NCBI GenBank assembly: GCA_022839785.1
Contig: JALHJW010000003.1
Coordinates: forward strand, 222,168-286,167
Direction: 5' to 3'
Length of the DNA stretch: 64,000 nt
Source: Desulfovibrio sp.
GTDB lineage: Bacteria > Desulfobacterota > Desulfovibrionia > Desulfovibrionales > Desulfovibrionaceae
Of this stretch, positions 34,231-43,898 are shown one piece after another. How positions within the stretch are numbered: position 1 is the stretch's first letter; the number at the start of each line of letters is the position of its first letter. Under the pieces are notes generated by a model. It was given only the letters and a program-made list of their open reading frames with translations. It did not search any database and had not been told where the DNA came from. Both the position numbers and the translations under genes were made by a program.

Positions 34231-34285
34231 CCGCGGCGCGTCGGCGGCGGCCTCTGGCCGCGGACGGCGCTCCTGGATTTCACGA

Positions 34286-34330
34286 CGCCGGGCTCCCGGG
34301 CGGAAACGTCCCGGGCCCGGCGCTCTCTTT
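34286..34330 (+). terminator. Terminator-like hairpin between dsrD and dsrN
   Basis: CGCCGGGCTCCCGGG pairs with CCCGGGCCCGGCG (13 pairs with one bulged base region, 9-nt loop), followed by GCTCTCTTT. It is very stable, with a weak T-rich tail; partial termination ahead of dsrN is plausible. Confidence 0.58.
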
Positions 34331-34382
34331 GCCCCACCCCGCGTTGGACCGCCCCGCGCACAACAGCCCTGAAGCGGTAGCC

Positions 34383-35765
34383 GTGCTGCATCCACCCCGC
34401 ATCGTCATCTCCGGCCTGTCCGGCGGCTCCGGCAAGACCATCGTCTCGCTCGGCCTGTGCCGGGCCCTGGCGCGCCAGGGCATCCCCGTGGCGCCCTTCA
34501 AGAAGGGACCGGACTACATCGACGCCGCCTGGCTCGCCCGCGCCGCCGACCGCCCCTGCTCCAACCTGGACACCTTCCTCATGCCCGAGGCCGTGGTGCG
34601 CGGCCTTTTCGCCGCCCGCGCCCTGCCGCAGGGCGTCTCGGTCATCGAGGGCAACCGCGGCCTGTTCGACGGCGGCGACGCCGCGGGCTCCTATTCCACC
34701 GCCGAGCTGGCCAAGCTGCTGCGCGCCCCGGCGATCCTGGTCCTGGACGCCACCAAGATGACCCGGACGGCCGCCGCCATCCTGCACGGCTGCGCGACCT
34801 TCGATCCGGGCCTGAGGCCCGCCGGGGTCATCTGCAACCAGACCGCGGGGGCGCGGCACCGCAGCGTCCTGCGCGCGGCCATCGAGCAGTACACCGACAT
34901 CCCGGTCCTTGGCATGCTGCCCAAGCTTTCCCGAAACCCCATCCCGGAGCGCCACATGGGCCTGTGGTCCGACCGCGAGATGGACGCCGCCCCCATTCTC
35001 GACCCGCTGGCCGACCTCATCAGCGACCACTGCGACCTTGCGGCCATCCGCCGCATCGCGGCCGCGGCCCCGGGGCTGGCCGAAACGCCGGACGCCCTCT
35101 TCCCCGCGCCCACGCCCGGGGAGCCCGTGACCATCGGCGTGGTGCGCGACGCGGCCCTGTGGTTCTATTATCCCGAGAACATCGAGGCGCTGGAGCAGGC
35201 GGGCGCGCGCATCGAGCACGTCTCCGTGCTCTCACCCGATCCCTGGCCCGAACTGCACGGCCTGTATCTCGGCGGCGGCTTCCCCGAAACCCAGGCCGCG
35301 ACCATCGCCTCGCGCGCCGACGTGCGGATGCGCATCAAGGCCCTGGCCGAGGCCGGTCTGCCCATCTACGCCGAATGCGGCGGTTTCATGTATCTGGCCC
35401 AGGCCCTGGAGTACGAGGGCCGCCGCTTTCCCATGGCAGGCGTGCTGCCGGTGGAGACCCGCCTCTGCGCCCGGCCCAAGGGCCTCGGCTACGTGGTCGC
35501 GACGGTGGAGCGCGACAATCCCTTCCATCCCGCGGGCAGCGAGATCAGGGCGCACGAGTTCCACTACTCCCACTGCCCCGCGCTTCCGGCCGACGAAACC
35601 TCGCTCTGCCTCAGGCTCTCGCGCGGCACGGGCATGGGGGGCGGCCTGGACGGCATCCTGCAGCGCAACACCTTTGCCGCCTACAGCCACATCCACGCCC
35701 TGGGCGTTCCCCACTGGGCGCCCCGCTTCGTGGAGGCCGCCCGCGCCTACAGGGCGTCGGCCTGA
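34383..35765 (+). CDS. dsrN: Sirohaem/cobyrinate amidase of the CbiA/CobB family (DsrN)
   Basis: A 460-aa ATP- and glutamine-dependent amidotransferase. The N-terminal P-loop GLSGGSGKTIVSLGL and GPDYIDAAWLARAA belong to the CbiA synthetase domain. The C-terminal glutaminase has YAECGGFMYLAQ (nucleophile Cys) and YSHIHALG (histidine). The family makes cobyrinate a,c-diamide. Directly after dsrABD this gene is called dsrN and is thought to amidate sirohaem to the sirohaem amide found in Dsr enzymes. A role in cobalamin as well is possible, since cobQ is at 729. The start is uncertain: GTG 34383 is picked because homologues begin just before PRIVISGLSGG; an upstream TTG lacks an RBS. Confidence 0.88.
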   Translation: MLHPPRIVISGLSGGSGKTIVSLGLCRALARQGIPVAPFKKGPDYIDAAWLARAADRPCSNLDTFLMPEAVVRGLFAARALPQGVSVIEGNRGLFDGGDAAGSYSTAELAKLLRAPAILVLDATKMTRTAAAILHGCATFDPGLRPAGVICNQTAGARHRSVLRAAIEQYTDIPVLGMLPKLSRNPIPERHMGLWSDREMDAAPILDPLADLISDHCDLAAIRRIAAAAPGLAETPDALFPAPTPGEPVTIGVVRDAALWFYYPENIEALEQAGARIEHVSVLSPDPWPELHGLYLGGGFPETQAATIASRADVRMRIKALAEAGLPIYAECGGFMYLAQALEYEGRRFPMAGVLPVETRLCARPKGLGYVVATVERDNPFHPAGSEIRAHEFHYSHCPALPADETSLCLRLSRGTGMGGGLDGILQRNTFAAYSHIHALGVPHWAPRFVEAARAYRASA

Positions 35766-35780
35766 GCCGGTCCGCCCCGC

Positions 35781-36221
35781 CTACTCCCCGCCTTCCCGAA
35801 GACTCCCGGGCAGCCCGGCGACGAAGGCCCTGATCTCATCGCGCACGCGGCGGTAGGGCCTCATGGCTTCCTCCTCGCTCGCAACGTCCTTGGCCAGGGC
35901 GGGCGGGTCGTCGAAGCCGCGGTGCATGCGCCTGGCCTTGCCGGGAAAGAACGGGCAGGTCTCGGCCGCATGGCCGCACAGCGTCACGATCCAGTCGAAG
36001 GTCACGGACGGCAGGTCGTCGATGGTCTTGGAAACCTGACCCGAGATGTCCACCCCGGCCTCGGCCATGGCCTGCACCGCCCGGGGGTTGAGCCCGTGGC
36101 GCGCGATGCCCGCGGAATACGCCTCCACAAGATCGGGCTGAAGCGCCCTGGCCCAGCCCTCGGCCATCTGGCTGCGGCAGGAGTTGCCCGTGCACAGGAA
36201 AAGGATGCGGAGCTTGTCCAT
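35781..36221 (-). CDS. arsC: Arsenate reductase, low-molecular-weight phosphatase type
   Basis: A 146-aa cytosolic enzyme that reduces arsenate to arsenite for export. The P-loop CTGNSCRSQMAEGW (Cys10 nucleophile, Arg16) and a distal LCGHAAETCPFFPG pair of cysteines match thioredoxin-coupled ArsC (S. aureus pI258 type), which relays through three cysteines. Second of two LMW-type genes in the ars operon, after the paralogue at 36231. Confidence 0.92.
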   Translation of the reverse strand: MDKLRILFLCTGNSCRSQMAEGWARALQPDLVEAYSAGIARHGLNPRAVQAMAEAGVDISGQVSKTIDDLPSVTFDWIVTLCGHAAETCPFFPGKARRMHRGFDDPPALAKDVASEEEAMRPYRRVRDEIRAFVAGLPGSLREGGE

Positions 36222-36230
36222 ACGTCCCTG

Positions 36231-36692
36231 CTAGGTGTGTTTCCAGGCGCCGGTGAGCGGGGTGTCGCAGCCCTTTTCGCACCAGTCCACGAATTCCTGG
36301 ATCTTTTGCTTGATGGCGTCGCGCACTTCGCGGGTCTTGGCCAGAATCTCCTCGCGCGTGCCGGTGAAGGCGGAGGGATCGGAGAACGGCAGATGCAGGC
36401 GGTGGGTCACGCCAGGGAAGATGGGGCATTGCGCCTCGGCCTCGTCGCAGACCGTGACCACGAAGTGGAACAGCTTGCCGCCCTTGAAGATGTCGAAGAC
36501 GCTGCGCGGCTCCTTGCCCGAAAGGTCGAAGCCGTCCTCGCGCATGACGTCCAGGACGTAGGGATTGACGGGCCGGGGTTCGAGCCCCGCGCTTTCGGCC
36601 TGGTATTCGCCCTTGCCCAGGGCGTTGAGGTAGGCCTCGGCCATACGGCTGCGGGCGCTGTTGTGGGTGCAGATGAAGAGGACGCGTTTCAT
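36231..36692 (-). CDS. arsC: Second LMW-phosphatase-type arsenate reductase
   Basis: A 153-aa protein with the P-loop CTHNSARSRMAEAYLN (Cys8, Arg14) and downstream VVTVCDEAEAQCPIFPG, giving the second and third redox cysteines. It is clearly distinct from the adjacent ArsC (for example ICTHNSARS against LCTGNSCRS), so the pair arose by ancient divergence or separate acquisition rather than recent duplication. It may differ in redox partner (thioredoxin or mycothiol/glutaredoxin type), which cannot be told from sequence. Located between ACR3 and the first ArsC on the same strand. Confidence 0.88.
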   Translation of the reverse strand: MKRVLFICTHNSARSRMAEAYLNALGKGEYQAESAGLEPRPVNPYVLDVMREDGFDLSGKEPRSVFDIFKGGKLFHFVVTVCDEAEAQCPIFPGVTHRLHLPFSDPSAFTGTREEILAKTREVRDAIKQKIQEFVDWCEKGCDTPLTGAWKHT

Positions 36693-36794
36693 GGGACCTC
36701 CGTGGTTTGCCTGAGATGTCCGGGAGATGGCGCATGACAGTATGGCAACGCCATGTTTCCGCCACGTGACGACGGGACGTCCGGCATCCGCGCG

Positions 36795-37886
36795 TCAGGG
36801 CTTGCAGGCGACATGGCAAACCCCTCCGGGCGTGCGCACCTCGTGCGGGAAGTACGTGCGCCTGAAATACAGGGCCACGTTGACCAGGCCGATGAGCACC
36901 GGCACCTCCACCAGCGGTCCGATGACCGCGGCGAAGGCCACCCCGGAATCGATGCCGAAGACCGCGATGGCCACGGCGATGGCCAGTTCGAAGTTGTTGG
37001 AGGCCGCGGTGAAGGAGAGCGTGGCCGACTGTTCGTAGTTGGCCCCCACCTTGCGCGAGAGGAAGAAGGAGACCACGAACATGGCCACGAAGTAGACGAG
37101 CAGCGGCGCGGCGATGCGCAGGACGTCGAAGGGCAGGGAGACGATGCGGTCGCCCTTGAAGGAGAACATGACCACGATGGTGAAGAGCAGGAAGATCAGG
37201 GTGAAGGGGCTGATGGCGGGCACGAAGGTCTTCTCGTACCACTCGCGGCCCTTGAGCCGGAGGCCGGTGAAGCGCGAGGCCATGCCCGCCAGGAAGGGAA
37301 TGCCGAGGTAGATGAAGACCGACTCGGCCACGTCGCGCATGGAGATGTCCACCTGCGCGCCCTGCATGCCGAAGACGCCGGGCAGCACGCCGATGAAGAA
37401 CCAGGCGTAGACCGAGAAGAAGAGCACCTGGAAGACGGAGTTGAAGGCCACGAGCCCGGCGCAATACTCGCAGTCGCCCCCGGCCAGGTCGTTCCAGACG
37501 ATGACCATGGCGATGCAGCGCGCCAGGCCGATGAGGATCAGACCGACCATGTATTCGTGGTGGCCAGAGAGGAAGGCGACGGCCAGGCCGAACATGAGCA
37601 GCGGCCCGATGACCCAGTTCTGGACCAGGGACAGTCCGAGCACGCGCACGTCCCGAAAGACGCGGGGCAGCTCCTCGTAGCGCACCTTGGCCAGGGGCGG
37701 GTACATCATCAGGATCAGGCCGAGGGCGATGGGCACGTTGGTCGTGCCCACGTTGAAGCTGTTGATGACGTCCTTGACCCCGGGAAAAACGTACCCCGCG
37801 CCCACGCCGAAGGCCATGGCCAGGAATATCCACAGGGTCAGGAAACGGTCGAGGAAGGACAGGCGCTTGGGGGCGGGAGCGATCAT
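36795..37886 (-). CDS. acr3: ACR3-type arsenite efflux permease
   Basis: A 363-aa inner-membrane carrier with about ten helices. Signature ACR3 sequences include IALGLILMMYPPLAKVRYEEL, GLARCIAMVIVWNDLAGGD, holding the conserved Cys needed for arsenite transport, and SNNFELAIAVAIAVFGIDSG. It exports arsenite made by the ArsC enzymes. It lies 31 nt after arsR and before the two arsC genes, giving arsR-acr3-arsC-arsC on the minus strand. Confidence 0.94.
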   Translation of the reverse strand: MIAPAPKRLSFLDRFLTLWIFLAMAFGVGAGYVFPGVKDVINSFNVGTTNVPIALGLILMMYPPLAKVRYEELPRVFRDVRVLGLSLVQNWVIGPLLMFGLAVAFLSGHHEYMVGLILIGLARCIAMVIVWNDLAGGDCEYCAGLVAFNSVFQVLFFSVYAWFFIGVLPGVFGMQGAQVDISMRDVAESVFIYLGIPFLAGMASRFTGLRLKGREWYEKTFVPAISPFTLIFLLFTIVVMFSFKGDRIVSLPFDVLRIAAPLLVYFVAMFVVSFFLSRKVGANYEQSATLSFTAASNNFELAIAVAIAVFGIDSGVAFAAVIGPLVEVPVLIGLVNVALYFRRTYFPHEVRTPGGVCHVACKP

Positions 37887-37917
37887 GACGTTCTCCTTGT
37901 GGCGGAAACCGCGCGGC

Positions 37918-38265
37918 TCAGTCGCAACGGCCGTCGGCCTTGGTTTTCAGGTAGGCCTCCAGGACCTCCCGATCGCGGGAGGACTCCGGCGTGGCCGCCA
38001 GCATGCCGCCGATGCCCTGCAGCACGTCCGCGCCAGACGCGGCGGGGCCGTCCTCCAGGCTGTAGTAGGTCCATACGCCGCCGCGGCGGCCCCGTATCCA
38101 ACCCGCCGACTTGAGCAGCGCGAGATGACGCGAAACCGTGGACTGCGGCAGTTCGAGGGCGGCCGTAAGGTCGCAGACGCAGAGTTCCCCGCCCCGGAGC
38201 AGGGCCAGAAGCCGCAGCCGGGTGGGGTCGCCGAGGGCCTTGAAGCGGGTTGCGAGCGTTTCCAT
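37918..38265 (-). CDS. arsR: ArsR-family arsenite-responsive repressor
   Basis: A 115-aa winged-helix repressor. ELCVCDLTAALELPQSTVSRHLALLKSAGW carries the CVC arsenite-binding cysteines at the start of the recognition region and the helix-turn-helix. It should dissociate from DNA on binding arsenite. The ATG at 38265 is chosen because the operator palindrome lies 13 nt upstream and the family begins here; an in-frame extension to 38376 would run through that palindrome. No strong RBS is seen. Confidence 0.9.
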   Translation of the reverse strand: METLATRFKALGDPTRLRLLALLRGGELCVCDLTAALELPQSTVSRHLALLKSAGWIRGRRGGVWTYYSLEDGPAASGADVLQGIGGMLAATPESSRDREVLEAYLKTKADGRCD

Positions 38266-38277
38266 AAAGAACAATAT

Positions 38278-38293
38278 ATCCGAATATTCGGAT
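38278..38293. promoter_or_regulatory. ArsR operator palindrome
   Basis: ATCCGAATATTCGGAT is a perfect 16-bp palindrome just upstream of arsR, in a locally AT-rich stretch (TATAT, TTCAAC). It is the natural autoregulatory operator of the ars operon. Confidence 0.72.
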
Positions 38294-38479
38294 GAGTCAA
38301 CTTTAAAAAACACTTCCGCGTCTCCACCTATCTTCCGCCGCCCGCTCACCTGCCCTATCCGACCGTCTGCCGACATATCGGACCAAAAGAGGAGTGTTTA
38401 TTCCATCTCCTGCTAGGAAGGGGATACTGGCCCGCATCCGTTCCGGGATCGGGCCGCTTTTCAGCCACAGGAGGCGCGT

Positions 38480-39724
<1,245 letters not shown>

Positions 39725-39772
39725 CGGCGGGCGCCAAGCGACGGACGAGGCGCGTCATGCAGGGAGGCGGTC

Positions 39773-40447
39773 ATGACGGATGAACAGCGGATACTGGAGA
39801 CCATCGAGGCGTTCCGGGCCGAGGTGCGGCCCCTGGTGCACACGGCGCGCTCCATGGACAGCCTGCGCAGGGACCTGGCCCCGCGCGTGGAGGAGGCGGT
39901 GCGCGCCCTGATCCTCGAACTGGCGGACGTGGAGAGCGATTTCCAGATCGAGGATCTGCTCTATCTGATCAAGAAATCCATGCGCAACGTGCGCAACCTG
40001 AGCAAGGCCCTGGACCAGCTCAAGGGGCTGATCACCTTTGCCGAGAACGCGGAGCCGCTCATCCGCCAGAGCGTGCCGGTATGGATCGCCCGGCTGGACG
40101 AGCTGGAGCAGAGCGGCGTCTTCGGACTCATGCAGAGCTTCCTGGGCGTGCTGGAGAAGGCCGCGGCGGCCTATACGGAAGAGGACGTGCGGCGCATGGG
40201 CGACGGCCTGGTCACGCTCATGGGCCTGGCCCGGGGCCTGGCCGATCCCAGGGCCAAGGCCCTGCTGGAGCGGCTCTCCAGCGTTCCGGCGCGGGTCGAT
40301 CTCGACGCGGCCGGGCCGGTCGGCCCCCTGGCCCTGCTCGGCGCGCTGGGCGATCCGGAGTTGCGCCGGGGGCTCGGCTTGGCCCTGGAGCTGACCCGCG
40401 CCCTGGGCCGGGAACCGGAGGGAGGCGCGGAGGGGGCTGGCGTCTAG
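39773..40447 (+). CDS. DUF1641-type protein beside the SQR-like gene
   Basis: A 224-aa mainly helical protein with DVESDFQIEDLLYLIKKSMRNVRNLSKALDQL and GVFGLMQSFLGVLEKAAAAYTEEDVRR, matching DUF1641 in my reading. Such proteins are commonly encoded next to SQR or nitrate/sulfur oxidoreductases and are thought to be accessory. No catalytic residue stands out. Its TAG stop shares bases with the opposite-strand stop of the MauE-like gene (CTAG at 40444-40447), so the two transcripts converge with no spacer. Confidence 0.7.
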   Translation: MTDEQRILETIEAFRAEVRPLVHTARSMDSLRRDLAPRVEEAVRALILELADVESDFQIEDLLYLIKKSMRNVRNLSKALDQLKGLITFAENAEPLIRQSVPVWIARLDELEQSGVFGLMQSFLGVLEKAAAAYTEEDVRRMGDGLVTLMGLARGLADPRAKALLERLSSVPARVDLDAAGPVGPLALLGALGDPELRRGLGLALELTRALGREPEGGAEGAGV

Positions 40448-40884
40448 GCCCCAAGGCGCGGAGCGAAAGAGCGCGGCCCCCGCCCCCGTGTCAGCAGGGC
40501 GGCCAAGCCCAGGACGACGAGCAGGCCGTCGCGCACGAGATACCAGGTCATGTGGCCGCCGCCCTGCGCGCTCACGGAGAAGCAGCCGCAGTCCACGTCC
40601 AGGCCGCGCAGGCGGGCCGAGAGGAGCGAGAGCCAAAAGGCCCAGAGGAGCAGGTTCGAGAGCCACAGCGCCCCGTCTGCGAGGCGGCCCGCCACCAGGA
40701 GCAGGCCGAGGACCAGCTCCAGCCAGGGCAGGAGCACGGCGGCGGGGTTGACCAGGGCCTCGGACAGCACGCGGTAGTCCGCGATGATGGCCGCGAACTC
40801 GGCGGGATGGAGCAGCTTGTCCCAGCTCCCGGCGAGAAAGATCGCGCCCAGGGCGAAGCGCAACAGAACGTGCAGGCGCGTCAT
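40444..40884 (-). CDS. MauE/DoxX-like membrane protein
   Basis: A 146-aa protein with four predicted helices. The start MTRLHVLLRFALGAIFLAGSWDKLLHP and the LDVDCGCFSVSAQGGG motif are typical of MauE (methylamine utilisation) and related DoxX proteins. The paired CGC cysteines face the periplasm and could take part in thiol-disulfide exchange. The ATG overlaps the upstream rhodanese stop (ATGA at 40881-40884), and GAGAGGA precedes it. It is the last gene of the 11-gene redox operon. Confidence 0.78.
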   Translation of the reverse strand: MTRLHVLLRFALGAIFLAGSWDKLLHPAEFAAIIADYRVLSEALVNPAAVLLPWLELVLGLLLVAGRLADGALWLSNLLLWAFWLSLLSARLRGLDVDCGCFSVSAQGGGHMTWYLVRDGLLVVLGLAALLTRGRGPRSFAPRLGA

Positions 40885-41408
40885 TTGTCCTCTCCGCAGA
40901 CAGTGCATTCGTTGGGCGGCGGGGAAGAGAGGAAGCTCGCGGCCTCGCTCCTGATGACGGGCAGCCCGCGCTCCCGCCACAGGGACCAGCCGTTGACGAG
41001 CACGAAAACCCGGGCCACCCCTTCGGCGCGCAGCCGCTCCGCGAGCTGGTGGCTGAGAGGGCAGCGCGGGCCGTCGCAATAGGTGATGACCGTCTGCCCG
41101 CCCGTAAGCCGGGACGCGAGCGACGGGAACACGTCGGCGAACTCTTCGGGCGGCATGGACAGCGCGCCCTCGATGTGCCCCATGTCGAATTCGAACGCGG
41201 AGCGGGCGTCGAGAAACACGGCCTGCTGCGCGGCGTGCAGCGCGGCGGCTTGGTCCAGCGTGATCTCCCCCTCTGCGCCGCTTTCGCCGGAGGGGCCTCT
41301 GCCCAGGAGCGGCAGCCCGTCCATGCGCACAGCGTTCGAGAACGCGGCCAGAAGCGCGGAGACTGCCAGTATGCCAGCCATCTGGAACAGCGTGGCGCGG
41401 TTCGTCAC
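40881..41408 (-). CDS. Membrane-anchored rhodanese with C-x4-C loop
   Basis: A 175-aa protein with an N-terminal membrane segment (10-27, AGILAVSALLAAFSNAV). The periplasmic rhodanese domain has VFLDARSAFEFDMGHIEGA and active-site CDGPRC (Cys111, Cys116), the same C-x4-C pattern as the triple rhodanese at 23528. The C-terminus adds another pair, ECTVCGED. It follows the CVPC thioredoxin gene with a 4-nt overlap and probably exchanges sulfane sulfur or disulfides with it. Confidence 0.87.
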   Translation of the reverse strand: MTNRATLFQMAGILAVSALLAAFSNAVRMDGLPLLGRGPSGESGAEGEITLDQAAALHAAQQAVFLDARSAFEFDMGHIEGALSMPPEEFADVFPSLASRLTGGQTVITYCDGPRCPLSHQLAERLRAEGVARVFVLVNGWSLWRERGLPVIRSEAASFLSSPPPNECTVCGEDK

Positions 41409-41821
41409 GATACCCCCAGGGTCTGAAGCGCCCGAACGATGGTCTCCTTGTCCATAAAGCCCTCGTGCCTGAACCGTTCCACGCCCTTGGCGTCGTAGAA
41501 GACCTGGGTGGGGATGGCCCGCACGCGGTAGCGTGCGGCCTGGTCCGCGTGCAGCGTGATGTCTATGAAGACGATGGCCGCGCGGCCCCGGTACTCCTGC
41601 TCCAACTCCTCCAGGATGGGGGCCATGAGCTTGCAGGGAACGCAGCTCTTGGCGCCCAGGTCGATCATGGTCACCATGCCCGGCACGGGCAGCGCGGGCA
41701 GAGTGGCCGAAGCGGCGTCCGGTCGGTCGGCCACCTGGCCCTGCTGCGGCGCGAGGAAGAGCGCCATGCCCGCGACGAAGAGCAGCAGAAGCGCGGCGGC
41801 GATGAGGTAGCTTTTCTTCAT
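41405..41821 (-). CDS. Membrane-anchored thioredoxin-like protein (CVPC)
   Basis: A 138-aa protein with a signal anchor (5-24) and a thioredoxin fold. The active site is SCVPCKLMAPIL (Cys60, Cys63), with the cis-Pro loop in RAIPTQVFYD. It shares the run PVPGMVTMIDLGAKSCVPC with the protein at 43899 (there PVQGMVTMLDLGAKSCVPC), so the two are paralogues within one operon. Expected to be reduced by the CcdA-like protein and to act on periplasmic partners such as the rhodanese or permease. Confidence 0.88.
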   Translation of the reverse strand: MKKSYLIAAALLLLFVAGMALFLAPQQGQVADRPDAASATLPALPVPGMVTMIDLGAKSCVPCKLMAPILEELEQEYRGRAAIVFIDITLHADQAARYRVRAIPTQVFYDAKGVERFRHEGFMDKETIVRALQTLGVS

Positions 41822-41845
41822 GTCAGTATCCTTGGACGCCCGGCC

Positions 41846-43159
41846 TCAGCCGAAAAACGCGCCGTAGATGAGACCGGAGAAGGTGGCCATGATGATGACC
41901 AGCGACACGAAAACCACGGTCTTGCGTGTGCCCATGACGCTGCGGATGACCAGCATGTTCGGCAAAGAAAGAGCCGGGCCGGCCAGGAGCAGGGCCAGGG
42001 CCGGGCCCTTGCCCATGCCGCTGCCCAGAAGCCCCTGCAGAATGGGAACCTCGGTGAGCGTGGCGAAGTACATGAACGCGCCCGCGAAGGAGGCGATGAA
42101 GTTGGAGGACAGCGAGTTGCCGCCCACAGCCGAACTGACCCATGTGGACGGGATCAGCCCCTCGTTGCCCGGCCGTCCGAGCAGGAGCCCCGCCACGAGC
42201 ACGCCGAACAGCAGCAGGGGCATGATCTGCTTGGCGTAGCCCCAGATAGAGTCGAACCACTGCCCTGTCTCGTCCTCCCGGCCGCTGATGATGGCCGAGA
42301 GCGCGATCATGCCGGTGACGAAGGGAATCATGGGCTCATGGGCGAAGACGAAGCCCGCGATGACGGTGACCGCGGCGGCGGCGAGCATCCGTGCGGGTGG
42401 AACCTTGAACCATGCGACAAGGATCAGGGTCAGGGAGATGCCGAAGGCGGCGGTGATCAGCCATTTGGCCCGGTGGATTTCATACCACAGCCCTTCGGCC
42501 TCGGCTGGCGCGCCCCAGTTGGCGAAAACGAGCACGCCGACCATGGCCGCGAAGTACAGCCCATTCTGCCAGAGGGGACGCGCCACCTCCGGCTCGGGCA
42601 GCTCGGCCATTTTCAGCGCCTTGTCGCGCTCCTCGTGACGGTAGATGAAGTGCATGGCCAACCCGATGACCAGGCTGAAAACGATGGCCCCGACGGCGCG
42701 GGCCACTCCCATATCCGGGCCGAGCACGCGGGCCGTGAGGATGATGGCCAGGACGTTGATGGCCGGGCCCGCGTAGAGAAAGGCCGTGGCCGGGCCGAGC
42801 CCCGCGCCCATGCGGTAGATGCCCGCGAAGAGCGGCAGGATGGTGCAGGAGCAGACCGCCAGGATGGTGCCGGAACAGGAGGCCACGCCGTAGGCGCAGG
42901 CCTTGTTGGCGTTGGGGCCGAGATATTTCATGACCGACGCCTGGCTGACGAAGACCGTGATAGCGCCGGCGATGAAGAAGGCCGGGACAAGGCAGAGGAT
43001 GACGTGCTCGCGCGCGTACCACTTGACCAGTTCCAGGGCCTCGATGACCGCATTGTCGAAGCGGGCCGCGCCCACTGGCAGGTAGAAACAGGCCAGGAAG
43101 ACGCCGACCATCAGGACCAGCGGCTTCCATTGCTCCTTGAGAAACGTGGACGAACTCAT
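41846..43159 (-). CDS. Permease of the ArsP/DUF318 type (second copy)
   Basis: A 437-aa membrane protein with about ten to twelve helices, of the PF03773 (ArsP-like) permease class. The hallmark ASCSGTILAVCSCTILPLFAGIYRMGAGLG includes the CSC motif. A second gate-like repeat (FIASFAGAFMYFATLTEVPILQGLLG) follows in the C-terminal half. ArsP exports organoarsenicals, but many relatives have other or unknown substrates. It lies between ccdA and the CVPC thioredoxin. This is a distant paralogue of the permease at 45502, and the two are too different to be a recent duplicate. Confidence 0.85.
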   Translation of the reverse strand: MSSSTFLKEQWKPLVLMVGVFLACFYLPVGAARFDNAVIEALELVKWYAREHVILCLVPAFFIAGAITVFVSQASVMKYLGPNANKACAYGVASCSGTILAVCSCTILPLFAGIYRMGAGLGPATAFLYAGPAINVLAIILTARVLGPDMGVARAVGAIVFSLVIGLAMHFIYRHEERDKALKMAELPEPEVARPLWQNGLYFAAMVGVLVFANWGAPAEAEGLWYEIHRAKWLITAAFGISLTLILVAWFKVPPARMLAAAAVTVIAGFVFAHEPMIPFVTGMIALSAIISGREDETGQWFDSIWGYAKQIMPLLLFGVLVAGLLLGRPGNEGLIPSTWVSSAVGGNSLSSNFIASFAGAFMYFATLTEVPILQGLLGSGMGKGPALALLLAGPALSLPNMLVIRSVMGTRKTVVFVSLVIIMATFSGLIYGAFFG

Positions 43160-43177
43160 GATCGCCGTCTCCTTGGG

Positions 43178-43885
43178 TTACAACGCGCCGATGATGGGAC
43201 TGAGGATGAACCAGCAGCCCAGAAGACCCACCAGCACCCCGGCCACGCGGCGAAAGCGCAGGCTGGCCTCGTGGAACGCGCTCTGCGCCAGCAGGCGGCG
43301 CACCAGAGCCGTGGAGCCGCCCGCGGCCACGATGGGCAGGCAGTGGCCCAGGGCGAACAGCGCGATGAGCGCCATGCCCGAAGCCAGCTCCTTTTGCAGC
43401 GTGATCACGGCCAGCATGGGCGCGATGAAGCCGAAAGTGCACGATCCGGAGAGCACGCCGTAAGCCAGCCCCAGGACAAAGGCCCCGGACGCGCCGCGCA
43501 GGGTGAAGCGGGACAGCAGGCCGCCGCCCAGGGAGCAGCGCGCCACGCCGAGCATGTCCAGGGCCAGCCAGACGAGGAGCAGCCCCACCGGGATGGTCCA
43601 CCAGGGGCTCACGTCGCCCAGCATGCGGCCCAGCAGGGCGCAGACCACGCCGATGAACGCGATGGTCAGGAAAAGCCCGGCGGTGAAGAGGGCCGCGAAG
43701 AACATGGCCCGCCGCCCCTGCACCGCCTCCTTCTGCCCGCCCACGTAACCCACGATGAGCGGGATGGAGGCCAGGTGGCAGGGGCTGAAGAGAATGCTGA
43801 CCAGCCCCCAGAGGAAGGCCCCGAGGAGGGCGGGCCAGGAGCCGCCGGTCATGAGGCCGTGCACAGCCATGAAAAACTGATCCAT
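43178..43885 (-). CDS. CcdA/DsbD-type transmembrane thiol-disulfide transporter
   Basis: A 235-aa protein with six helices. The first reactive-site region is LVSILFSPCHLASIPLIVGYVGG and the second LAYGVLSGSCTFGFIAPML, the paired cysteines that shuttle electrons across the membrane. It draws reducing power from cytoplasmic thioredoxin and gives it to exported thiol proteins, here the two CVPC thioredoxins that flank it in the operon. Stops 18 nt before the second permease begins. Confidence 0.88.
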   Translation of the reverse strand: MDQFFMAVHGLMTGGSWPALLGAFLWGLVSILFSPCHLASIPLIVGYVGGQKEAVQGRRAMFFAALFTAGLFLTIAFIGVVCALLGRMLGDVSPWWTIPVGLLLVWLALDMLGVARCSLGGGLLSRFTLRGASGAFVLGLAYGVLSGSCTFGFIAPMLAVITLQKELASGMALIALFALGHCLPIVAAGGSTALVRRLLAQSAFHEASLRFRRVAGVLVGLLGCWFILSPIIGAL

Positions 43886-43898
43886 AAACTGCTCCCTG

